Assembly (NCBI RefSeq): GCF_018294505.1
Contig: NC_057804.1
Coordinates: 247,179,099 to 247,243,098, forward strand
Direction: 5' to 3'
From: Triticum aestivum
Lineage: Eukaryota > Streptophyta > Magnoliopsida > Poales > Poaceae
Length of the DNA stretch: 64,000 nucleotides
Shown here: positions 1-8,899 of the stretch, one piece after another
Layout: each line of letters opens with the position of its first letter
How positions within the stretch are numbered: position 1 is the first letter of the stretch
The notes under the pieces: model-generated
Database searches by the model: none
Told to the model about the DNA's origin: nothing
Seen by the model: only the letters and a program-made list of their open reading frames with translations
Position numbers and translations under genes: made by a program

Positions 1-21
1 TTCCCTATTCGACACTGAAAA
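1..21 (+). repeat. Left arm of a 21-bp inverted repeat
   Basis: These 21 bases are the reverse complement of 3952-3972 with one mismatch (20/21). The right arm begins two bases beyond the 5' end of the antisense LINE at 769-3950. The pair may be the terminal inverted repeat of an older DNA transposon that the LINE entered, but the true outer end could lie left of the window. Confidence 0.6.
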
Positions 22-187
22 CCTTTTTTCTTCCCTATCTAGCTCCAGAGTCTAAATTTTATGCCCTTTATGACACTTCCATCCATTTTCCCCCTAACAC
101 TGTTAAATTACATGTAAAAAAACACTTTTGCCCTCATGTAATATGAACCAACCGTTTGGCCCGGTTCATTTCCAAAGGTGCAATTCT

Positions 188-590
188 TAAGCTATCTCGA
201 AAGTTCATTCTTATTTTTCTTCAGGCTGGGTATACAAGTATTTGGGTATGTAAGTGCGCTTGCGGGCCTGTACACGGGTGTTCATGTACCGATGTACGTA
301 ATTGTACATACGGGCTACTACTTCTCTAGCACGGAAGCCTTGCGGACATGCATGTAGTCTTGAATGCATGGCTACACCTAGGCTTCAATGTATGCATGTA
401 TTAAGCTATCTCATCTTCGGCCGGGTATTCGAGTATTTGGGTATGTACGTGCACTTGCCGGCCGGTAAGCGGGTATTTATTTACCGATGTACGTATCTGT
501 ACATACCGGCTATTGCATCTCTAGCACGGAAGCCCTGGGTACATGCATGTAGTCGGCTGCACCCAGGCTTCAATGTATTCATGCATTAGC
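188..590. repeat. Imperfect tandem duplication (about 195-214 bp unit, two copies)
   Basis: Copy 1 (about 188-401) and copy 2 (about 402-590) share, in the same order, aagctatctc, gtatttgggtatgta, accgatgtacgta, tctctagcacggaagcc, acatgcatgtagtc and aggcttcaatgta. The period is about 195 bp over most of the unit, and copy 1 has extra bases near its start. An open frame over part of it has no recognisable domain. I see no gene in 22-187 or 591-768, which are AT-rich intronic or intergenic sequence. Confidence 0.75.
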
Positions 591-797
591 AGTTTAGCAC
601 GATCAATTGATCAACCATTGTATGCACGAACATGCACATGCATTTCCATGATTAAGCTTATAACTTGCACTTAGAAAAATCATTCGTGTCTATAAATAAA
701 TAAAATTTCTGGTTAAATCAAATAGGAAGAAAAAAACACATCAAACATCAATATCAGCATCTAACAAAGCCTTTAGTCCCAAACAAGTTGGAGTAGG

Positions 798-1260
798 CTA
801 GAGCTGAAACCCATAAGATTTCGCAACCAACTCATGGTTTGGCACATGGATAGCAAGCTTCCATGCACCCCTGTCCATGGCTAGTTCTTTGGTGATACTC
901 CAGTCCTTCAGATCTCTCTTTACGAACTCCTCCCATGTGAAGTTCGGTCTACCCTGATCTCTCTTGACATTATTAGCACGATTTAGCCGTCCACTATGCA
1001 CTGGAGCTATTGGAGGTTTGCACTGAATATGCGTAAATCATCTAAGACGATGTTGGATAAGCTTCTCTTCAATCGGTGCTACCCCAACTCTATCTCGTAT
1101 ATCATCATTCCTGACCCGATCCTTCCTTGTGTGGCCACACATCCATCTCAACATGTGCATCTAAGTGTTGAACTTGAACATGTTGCTTTTAGTCGGCCAA
1201 CACCCAATGCCATACAACACTGCAGGCCAAATCGTCGTCCTATAGAACCTGCCTTTTAGC
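798..1260 (-). pseudogene. RTE LINE C-terminal domain (broken)
   Basis: The 798-1001 frame reads HSGRLNRANNVKRDQGRPNFTWEEFVKRDLKDW and then ends shortly after LAIHVPN. This is the conserved tail of CFDP2-like plant LINE proteins. Sequence between 1002 and 1262 is the preceding H-R-L-R-W-type region out of frame. The element's 3' UTR (769-797) is very short, as is usual in the RTE clade. Confidence 0.78.
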
Positions 1261-1262
1261 TT

Positions 1263-2440
1263 TTGTGGCGCACTCTTGTCACAGAGAATGACAGAAGCTT
1301 GGCGCCACTTCATTCGGCTTTGATTCAATGGTTCACATCTTCATCGATAATATCCCCATCCTCCTGCAACATTGACCCCAAATATCGAAAGGTGTCCTTC
1401 AGAGGCACCACCTGCCCATCAAGGCTAACCTCCTCCTCGTGCCTAGTAGTATTGAAACCGCACCTCATGTACTCAGGTTTAGTTCTACCAAGTCTAAAAC
1501 CGTTCGATTCCAAGGTTTGTCTCCATAGCTCTAACTTCCTATTAGCCCTTATCCGACTATCATCGATTAACACCATATCATCCGCAAAGAGCATACACCA
1601 TGAGATATCTCCTTGTATGTCCCTTGTGACCTCATCCATCACTAAAGCAGAAAGATAAGGGCTCAAAGCTGATCTGCAGTCCTACTTTAACAAGGAAAGT
1701 CACCATTGTCGCCATCACTTGTTCGAACACTTGTCACAACATTATCGTACATGTCCTTGATGAGGGTAATGTACTTTCCTGGGACTTTGTGTTTCTCCAA
1801 GGCCCACCACATGACATTCCGCGGTATCTTATGGTCCAAGTCAATGAACACCATATGCAGGTCCTCTTTTTTGCTCCTTGTATTTCTCCATAAGTTGTCA
1901 TGCCAAGAAAATGACATGAAACCAAACTGATTTTTGGTTACGCTTGTCATTCTTTTTAAGCGGCGCTCAATGACTCTCTCATAGCTTCATTGTATGGCTC
2001 ATCAGTTTATTCCCGCGGTAATTAGTACAACTCTGAACATTACCCTTGTTCTTGAAGGACACAAAGTTCCATTCTTCTGGCATCTTGTTTGCCCGAAAAA
2101 TGATGTTGAAAAGCTTAGTTAGCCATACTATCGCTGTCTCTGAGGCCTCTCCACACCTCAATGGGGATACAATCAAGGCTCATCGCCTTGTCTCCTTTCA
2201 TCCTTACTCCTGAATTTGCCGCACAAAACACCTTCTAGTATCATCAAAGGAGTCATCCAGTTCAATGGTAGAACTCTCATTCTCCCCATTGAACAACTTG
2301 TCAAAGTACTCCCGCCATCTATGCTTAATCTCCTCGTCCTTCACCGGGAGCTGGTCTGCTCCGTCCTTGATGCATTTGACTTGGTCGACATCCCTCATCT
2401 TCCTCTTTCGGATTTTGACCATCTTATAGATGTCCCTTTC
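1263..2440 (-). pseudogene. RTE LINE reverse transcriptase domain (broken)
   Basis: Antisense fragments in order are: 2204-2422 (HRWREYFDKLFNGE, pre-RT linker); 1979-2176 (MPEEWNFVSFKNKGNVQSCTNYRG, fingers); 1687-1950 (KKEDLHMVFIDLDHKIPRNVMWWALEKHKVP, motif A region with a damaged D-x-x-K-A-Y stretch); and 1325-1666 (MSPYLSALVMDEVTRDI, then CMLFADDMVLID, catalytic FADD). The frame changes several times and motif A is corrupted, so no active polymerase can be made. Confidence 0.88.
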
Positions 2441-2454
2441 GCTTTCCTTCGTGT

Positions 2455-3540
2455 CTAACTGCTGGTAGAGGTCATCATACGCCCGCCCCTTGCTTCACTC
2501 ACAGCTCGCTTTGCGGCCTTCTTTGCAACCTTGTACTTCTCTATGTTGTTTGTACTTCTATCTAGGTAAAGGCGTCTTAAACAATCTTTCTTATCCTTAA
2601 TATCCTTCTGGACATCATCATTCCACCGCCAGGTATCTTTAGCTTTGCTTCTACTTCCCATAGACACTCCAAACTGCTCTGAGGCCACCTTACGAATGCA
2701 AGTCGCCATCTTCATCCACATATTGTCTGCATCACCTCCTTCTTTCCAAGGGCCCTCCTTAATGACCCTCTCCTTGAACGCCCGAGTTTCATCCCCCTTG
2801 AGCTTCCACCACTCCGTTCTATCTGCTTTGGCATTCTTATCCCGCTGGACACGGATCCGAAAGCGGAAGTTAGACACCAGAAGCTTATGCTGAGGGACAA
2901 CACTCTCTCCAGGTATCACCTTACAATCTAGGCAAGCACGCCTGTCTTCTCTTGTTGAGAGGATGAAATCAATCTGGCTAGAGGGTTGACCACTACTAAA
3001 AGTCACTAGATGCAATTCTCTTTTTAAAGAGGATGTAAGCTATGATCATGTCATAGGCTAGAGCAAAGCTTAATACATCTTCTCCTTGATTCCTGTTGCC
3101 ATAGCCAAAGCCCCCATGCACCCCTTCAAAACCTGTGTTAGATGTACCCACATTGCCATTGAGATCTCCTATGAAGAGCTTCTCACCAATAGGTACACTC
3201 CTAACAATGTTCCCAGACCTTCTCAGAATTCCCTCTTGGTGTTCTCATTGTGGCCTACTTGCAGGGCATACGCGTTGATAACATTGAGAACTAAGTCCCC
3301 AACTACCAGCTTGACCAGGATAAGCCGGTCCCCATGCCTCTTGACGTCTACCACTCCATACTTGAGGCTCTTGTTGATCAAGATGCCTACTCCATTTCTG
3401 TTTGCAGTCATCCCCGTGTACCACAGCTTGAAGCCGGTATCCCCACCTGCTTCTCCTTCTGTCCCCTCCATTTGGTTTCTTGGACGCATAGGGTATCAAC
3501 AACTTTCTCATTGCTGTATCGACTAGCTCCCGAAGCTTAC
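2455..3540 (-). pseudogene. RTE LINE endonuclease domain (broken)
   Basis: Two antisense frames give the fold. The piece at 3223-3489 reads GVGILINKSLKYGVVDVKRHGDR and so on, the central part of an exonuclease-endonuclease-phosphatase domain. The piece at 2455-3015 starts with SSQIDFILSTRED and PQHKLLV, which are the C-terminal S-x-IDF and (D/P)H motifs. In this element the final catalytic His context reads PQHKLL. In LINEs this domain nicks the target strand. The basic tail (KKAAKRAVSEAR) links to the reverse transcriptase. At least one frameshift separates the two parts. Confidence 0.82.
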
Positions 3541-3634
3541 CTGTCAGGGACCCTACGTTTCAGTTACCTAAATAGATCCTCCTAGGCTCAGCTAGCTTCC
3601 TTTCCCTCCGCACTCGTCGAGTCAAATGCGAAGA

Positions 3635-3830
3635 CCCTTGCTCATTTTCCACTACACCCAGGTGTCGATGTAGCGCGCCACTAAGGATGCGACGACCTGA
3701 TCCTTGCTCACTTGTCACCATATCCAGATCAAGATACGGCGCGTCACCAGGGGGTGACGGCCCGGCCCTTGCCCATTTGACACCACACCCGGGTTCCGAT
3801 ATGGCACGTTGCTGAGAGGGTTCCGACCCA
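3635..3830 (-). repeat. Three degenerate tandem repeats (about 64-66 bp) in the LINE 5' region
   Basis: Units at about 3635-3700, 3701-3764 and 3765-3830 each begin on the + strand with (c)ccttgcYca. Each then has a CAC/CACC block, a cgatat/cgatgt-type block, a GC-rich block and a gacg/gacc block. On the element's own strand they lie between its 5' end and the endonuclease. They could be 5' UTR monomers or a repetitive N-terminal linker. Confidence 0.55.
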
Positions 3831-3951
3831 ACGATTTTCTTTTGGGTTTCATCTCCATAAGAGTGGCGACGTTGGCTCGTCAAGCCTATCACAACCCTCC
3901 TCCTTTTCCCGGGCTTGGGACCAGCTATGTTGAGACAACATAGGCGGAGTA

Positions 3952-3972
3952 TTTTCAGTGTCAAATAGGGAA
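3952..3972 (-). repeat. Right arm of the 21-bp inverted repeat
   Basis: Reverse complement of bases 1-21 with one mismatch. It begins two bases after the 5' end of the antisense LINE. Confidence 0.6.
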
Positions 3973-4079
3973 AGAAAATTTAAGACTATTAAATAAGGAA
4001 TTTTCTCATATTACATCCTTTCTGTTTTCATTTGGTCATACTTATGTACGACTACTGACAAGATGTTCTCTTACTCCAG

Positions 4080-7052
4080 TTTAATGATTCGTATTCAGAA
4101 ACAAAGGCAGATGCAGAAAAATTGGTGATGAGAGCTAATGGTAGGGATGGGCTTCTTACTTGTTGTATACGCCCAAGTAGCATTTTTGGGCCCGGTGATA
4201 AGCTACTGGTTCCTTCTCTGGTTGCTGCGGCAAGGGCAGGCAAGTCCAAAGTAAGAACTGCTACATGTGTGTAATTTTGTAAACTTGAGTATGCTAAGTT
4301 TATAATTCACGAGTCCGCCTAAATGCATACATCTTCACATGTTGATATTTATACATAGATAATTCCCATAATGATGGATTTGGATGCCTCTTGTTTTTCA
4401 TTAGTAACGCAATTACACAAATTACATCACTGTATCAGGCAAAACAAATGCTTTAAAGATACTGAATTGGCTTCTCAATTCATTTTGTTCTATATTGTAG
4501 CGAGCTTCACAATACTTACTTACGAAGCCTTTGATCCCAAACAAGTTGGGGTAGGCTAGATATGAAACCCTTTCACGAGGACTTCCCAGGAGGTCACCCA
4601 TCCTAGTACTACTCTCGCCCAAATGGGTTTCATACCCAAAAGACTGGCTAGTTTTTACGTTGGCTCGCCAAGCCTATCACAACCCTTAGATATGAAACTC
4701 TTTCACAAGGACTTCCCAGGAGGTCACCCATCCTAGTACTACTCTCGCTCAAATCGGTTTCATACCTATGGGACTGGCTAGTTTTTACGTTGGCTCGCCA
4801 AGCCTATCACAACCCTCCTCCTTTACCCGGGCTTGGGACCGGCTATGCCTAGAAGACATAGGCGGAGTTAGCGAGCTTCACAATGAAGCACTTTATTTTT
4901 TTATTTCTGAATTGGTTTCTTAAAAGATAATACTATCTATTAAAATCATTTGCAGTACATAATTGGCGATGGGAACAACTATTATGATTTCACCTACGTC
5001 GAAAACGTTGCCTATGGCCATGTTTGTGCGGATAAAACTCTATCATCTGAAGATGGTGCAAAGAGAGCTGCTGGAAAAGTAAGGCCCTTCACTAACATTT
5101 TACATTTAAGATTCAGTGTCATGATTTCTGATCCTTTTCCAGGCCTACTTCGTGACAAATGTGGAGCCCATAAAGTTCTGGGAGTTCATGTCGTTGCTTC
5201 TAGATGGTCTTGGATATCAAAGGTATTCACATCAATAGACTTAAAAAATCTACTTTGGTTGTATCAAATGACTAGCTTATGTTTGCTGAAATGCTCCTGC
5301 ACTTTGATGATTAATTTGAGATACATTTTGAGTTTGGTAAACTGATCATTTAGGAGCATATCAATTTGTAATTGTATGCATCCCAAGTTTCCTATACAAT
5401 ATTTACCTTTCCATTGTAGACTTTTCTGTTAAGGGATGGTGCAAGGCTGTCAGTATCTTGAATTGACTCTCAGGTCTTACCATTCCAGTACCCTAGATTT
5501 ATTTCACCAACTCGCTTACGTATCTGGAGTGATATCTCTTCTCCTATGTAAGCATTTAAGGATCAGGGATCATTGTTCTCTTCCATACTTATTTGGGTGA
5601 CTTGGTAACCAGCATACTAATGCACTTGACCTTTGTGCAGGCCTTCAATAAAAATTCCTGTCTCTGTTATGATGCCATTGGCTCATGTGGTGGAATGGAC
5701 TTACAAGTCGTTCTGCAAGTATGGCATGAAGGTTCCTCAGTTGACACCGTCAAGGATCAGGCTCCTCTCATGCAATCGAACATTCAGTTGCTCAAGAGCG
5801 AAAGATCAGCTTGGTTATGAACCCATTGTATCACTCAAGGTGTTTTACTATGTCCTCTAGTTTTTTCATTAATGACCTTGCTTGACTTGATGTGTTTTTG
5901 AGTGGGATGATTTGAAGAACAATTTCAGTTCATTTCCTACTTCTCTCTTATGAATGTTCAACTATAAGCAATTCATATTGTTTTGAAATTTCAGGATGGT
6001 CTGAAGAGAACAATAGAGTCGTATTCCCATATGCAAGCTCAGAATCAAAGGAGTATATCAAAGACTTCGATTTTGCTTGGGAATGGAAATGGTATGACTC
6101 AATCTGCCTCCCCCTCCTCCTGCTATCCTTACTAATTGTTTTCTAATTACTTTCAGTTGCAAAAACGCTTCTTTGGGAAGATTCGAAGCAAACAATGACA
6201 GTGCTACTACTATTGGCTGTTATCTACTACCAGTTATTCACATGTGGTTACACCATTATCACAGCAATGGCAAAAATTTTCTCACTAACAGCACTGTTCT
6301 TGTTCATTCATGGCATGCTTCCTGCAAATGTGTACGGTCCTCTCTTATTCTGCTTTATTTTGCTGAATATATAGCCGCTACCAGATAGTTAAACAGCATT
6401 GGGGTCTTTTAATCATCTCTTAGCATTTCCTCAAGTGTTCCACTTATTAAATTGCGATTTTGGTAATTATTGCAGGTTTGGCCACAAGATTGAGAAACTT
6501 GAGCCCTCAAACTTCCACATCTCACAGGTGGAGGCACATCATATTGCTTGCTCAGTCAGTTCATCATGGAACTCATTAGTTGGTGTGCTAAAATCTCTTT
6601 GTAGGGGAAATGATTGGCCACTTTTTCTCAAGGCATGATATAATCTCATGCTTTATATTTGTACACTTCACATACTTGATGAGTTGATGTTGTGCTAAGT
6701 ACTGACACCTGGCATACGTTTTATGTTAATGTCTAACTGAGTTCACTTTTCTCTTCATCAGGTGGTATTCTTCCTACTGGTTGTTAGCATCCTTAGTGCT
6801 ATGTCTTCGGAGGCTGCATTTAAAATAGGTAACTTCAGGCTTCGCTTTCTAAATTTTAGTGAATGCATCATCTGCATGACTACTAATGACATTAGAAATT
6901 TACATGCAACAATAGGTATTCCTCTCATTTTCATAGGCTTCAAAGCATATGAGAAATGGGAGGACACAATTGACAGCCTGGTGGGTGATGCTTGTTCGTT
7001 CGTTCTACAGTTTACTCCTATCCAGATATCTTCAAGGCAGAAACAAACATAG
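4080..7052 (+). CDS. 3-beta-hydroxysteroid-dehydrogenase/decarboxylase with C-terminal reticulon domain; last nine exons, 5' end outside the window
   Basis: Nine exons join in frame to 401 codons plus stop: 4080-4250, 4956-5078, 5143-5222, 5641-5839, 5995-6091, 6157-6331, 6476-6632, 6762-6828 and 6916-7052. Residues 1-190 are the C-terminal half of an extended short-chain dehydrogenase of the sterol 4-alpha-carboxylate 3-dehydrogenase (decarboxylating) family. They show the catalytic Y-x3-K (NDSYSETKADAEK), then CIRPSSIFGPGD, IGDGNNYYDFTYVENVA and AYFVTNVEPIKFWEF. Residues about 225-395 are a reticulon domain with two hydrophobic hairpins (around VLLLLAVIYYQLF and VVFFLLVVSILSAM). Family knowledge: it removes C4 methyl groups in sterol synthesis on the ER, and the reticulon part anchors or bends ER membrane. 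All introns are GT-AG except 6633-6761, which is GC-AG. No stop or frameshift is visible in these exons, so the gene looks functional despite the LINE and SINE-like insertions. Confidence 0.92.
4575..4620 (-). repeat. 5S rRNA-derived segment, copy 1
   Basis: On the - strand it begins GGGCGAGAGTAGTACTAGG and runs through GGGTGACCTCCTGGGAAG to TCCTCGTG. This is the 3' part of plant 5S rRNA, about nt 62-109, including the intermediate element and C box but not the A box. It is flanked by the inverted repeats tatgaaaccc (4561-4570) and gggtttcata (4625-4634). It is not a functional 5S gene because the first half is absent. Confidence 0.88.
4705..4750 (-). repeat. 5S rRNA-derived segment, copy 2
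   Basis: Same block as copy 1, exactly 130 bp to the right, with a few substitutions (CTTGTG for CCTCGTG-type end, GAGCGAGAG for GGGCGAGAG). The whole 130-bp unit is duplicated, including the flanking inverted repeats and the LINE 5' stretch (acgttggctcgccaagcc on the + strand). Confidence 0.87.
6633..6761 (+). other. GC-AG intron of the host gene
   Basis: The exon ends ...CTCAAG and the intron begins GCATGA. The downstream acceptor is ttcatcag before GTGGTATTC. Both flanking exons are in phase 0 and the reading frame is kept. A GC donor after an AAG exon end fits the known minor class of U2-type introns. Confidence 0.8.
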
Positions 7053-7799
7053 ACAAGGAGAGCTCGTTAACAGTTGAATTTTATTTTGTAGTTATATCAA
7101 GTTTTACTTTTCAGTTATTGCTGATTTTTTATGAACTTATAGTTTGACATTTACTCTTTTAGAATCATCATTCAGAGTCTTAATAAAGTTTATAGAATGT
7201 TTCCTTAATGTCGTTGATTTAAGATATGGCGGTGTACAGTTTTTTATTTATTCTTTAGATGTTTACCCCACTGGACTGTATTGTTATAGCACATTGAAAT
7301 TAGCTTTTATTGCCATTGAATCTTCCTGAATTATTGCAAGTGCTGATCTTCCTAGTCTTGTGCAGTTTGGTTAGGATTCCATCTGTACCAAATGCTTACC
7401 TAGATTGTCTTTACTTGTGTGCCCTAATCTTGGTTGAAAACCAAAAGCACTCCATTATCCACAGATATGTTGCTTTATTATTTGGGTCAAATTTACTATT
7501 TTGGATACGAAATTTATGGCTCAGTTTTAAACGTATGAAATGGATGTAGTCGGACGCTGCAATTTGGTGAACACAAGTGGTTGAAAGTTTTTGGGCTCAG
7601 TTTCTTAAAGTTGGGGGTAGATTGGTTGTAATTCCAAGGATGGGTGCTATGGCTCCCGATCGGGTCGTGTGATTGGTTGCCTCCAGCACTGTGGTCTTTC
7701 TTATGACCCTGATGTTTGTTCATCTTACAACGCGTCCGTGGAGGCAATAAAATTTATGGTAACCATGTGTGCTTGTCCTTTTTCCTCTTTTGATGAGTA
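7053..7799 (+). other. 3' UTR and downstream flank of the host gene
   Basis: No coding exon follows the stop at 7050-7052. The sequence is AT-rich, with a possible poly(A) signal AATAAA at 7746-7751, just before the Helitron terminus at 7800. Small open frames here have no recognisable domain. Confidence 0.5.
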
Positions 7800-7830
7800 C
7801 TAGTACATATGCCCGTGCGTTGGAACGGGT
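7800..7830 (-). mobile_element. Helitron 3' terminus (- strand; extent to the right unknown)
   Basis: Read on the - strand, the sequence has a hairpin of the CCCGT...ACGGG type (7811-7829 on the + strand) followed by ATATGTACTAG and then host T. This is the classic Helitron end: a short GC hairpin, about 10 nt, CTRR, then T. I could not find its 5' TC end in 7.8-12 kb, so the body may be truncated or nested. Confidence 0.6.
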
Positions 7831-8059
7831 GATTTTTTTCCACAAAACTTGCTTCACGTGCAAAATCTACTTCACATGCCAATATGCCCCACTTGTATCT
7901 GACTCGGACAAACGCTGAAATAAGGTTACCCTCGTCGTCTATAAGGTGCATATGTGCGTGTATTGCCACGGGTTGCATCATCTTTTTTTGGATAATCAAG
8001 TTTTGATGTGAAGAGGCCACCTCAACGTCATTTGTGCACTTTCATTGGATGGAAGAATA

Positions 8060-8390
8060 GTGGTGCATGAAATGGACTCGGATGCCACACACACGGTGCC
8101 CATAGTAATGTCAGTAAAAAAAATAAAAAAAATTGTATGTGTAGAAAAAAATGGATGTAACATATGCCGGACCGTAATTCCTGCACCGTTGATGCCACAT
8201 GCAACCATTCCCCACGAAAAAGGCACCCATTCCCCACGAAAATGAACACGGTGTACAATGGATGCCTAGGTTTCATATCCCAAAGGTTTAGAATTTTTTG
8301 AAATTTTCTTATATTTTTAATGCTATTTTCATATAGAGGTGTGTCCGTGTGTGGCATCCAGGTGCTCCAATGCATTTCCATGCATGAAAT
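8060..8390. repeat. Possible long imperfect inverted repeat (MITE-like)
   Basis: The block around 8066-8102 (tgcatgaaatgga...ggatgccacacacacgg) is similar to the reverse complement of about 8338-8390 (tgcatggaaatgc...ggatgccacacacgg). Arms are about 45 bp with indels, and about 240 bp lie between. No target-site duplication was found. A direct repeat of cattccccacgaaaa lies inside (about 8206-8242). Confidence 0.4.
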
Positions 8391-8899
8391 AGTCTTTTAG
8401 TGAGAGAAATATATAGTGTGATTCTTGAGATTTTAATACTAATTCATTTAAAGGATTTTTAAAGAATCATCAAAGATATGAATGCTAATGATTTTGATTA
8501 TGTAGGTTTTCTGTTTTTTTAAGTTTGTTTGGTTTGGAAGATTATATTTCATTCCTAACTGGAAATAATACATGTAGTGATTTTCAATTATTGAACTGTC
8601 TAGACTCGTTAAAATATTGACAGGTGATTTACATGTCCAAGAAAATATCTTTACAATACCAACAAATGGTTTGTGTCAGCAAATTAATATATCTTCAAGG
8701 GTGTGTGAGTCAAATTAGTCACATACGAAACTAACCTAACAAAAATGAAATTACCATAATCACAGTGATTTAGGCTATGATGTGTCTTTCATTTTTTGTG
8801 AAATGACCATAACTGCAGTAAAATATATCTTCATGGGTGCGTGTGTGAAAAATGTTAGTGTATACGTATAAAAAATTGTTAGTATATACGTATAAAAAT
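8391..8899. other. AT-rich spacer with no recognised gene
   Basis: I see no coding signal. Two short direct copies of gtta(g)t(g/a)tatacgtataaaaa lie at about 8855-8898, just before the proposed Helitron 5' end. Confidence 0.5.

Larger units (their letters stand above)
769..3950 (-). mobile_element. Degenerate RTE-clade LINE (CFDP2-like endonuclease/reverse transcriptase), antisense in host gene intron
   Basis: On the - strand the element runs from a 5' end at 3950 (ACTCCGCCTATG...) to a 3' end at 769. It carries an apurinic-type endonuclease, a reverse transcriptase and a C-terminal domain in the usual LINE order. Plant proteins of this type are often annotated as craniofacial development protein 2-like, a name that traces to RTE retrotransposons. 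Frameshifts and stops break the single ORF into at least five pieces, so it is inactive. The same 5' and 3' termini recur on the short element at 4514-4868, which fixes both ends. I found no clear target-site duplication. It lies antisense in the intron before the host exon at 4080. Confidence 0.88.
4514..4868 (-). mobile_element. SINE-like composite element: RTE LINE ends flanking two 5S rRNA-derived segments
   Basis: A perfect 16-bp target-site duplication (tagcgagcttcacaat) lies at 4498-4513 and 4869-4884. On the - strand the 5' end (about 75 nt to GCGAGCCAACGT) matches the 5' end of the LINE at 3950. The 3' end (CCCCAACTTGTTTGGGATCAAAGGC-type, 4527-4560) matches the LINE 3' end at 769. 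It closes with a short TTCGTAAGTAAGT tail (4514-4526), as expected for target-primed reverse transcription with a microsatellite tail. The middle holds two 130-bp units, each with a 5S rRNA-like block. It has no ORF. It was presumably mobilised by the RTE LINE machinery. Confidence 0.85.

Noticed and set aside
4575..4750. Intact 5S rRNA genes
   Set aside because: Only about nt 62-109 of 5S is present in each copy. The A box and first half are missing and the pieces lie inside a retroelement.
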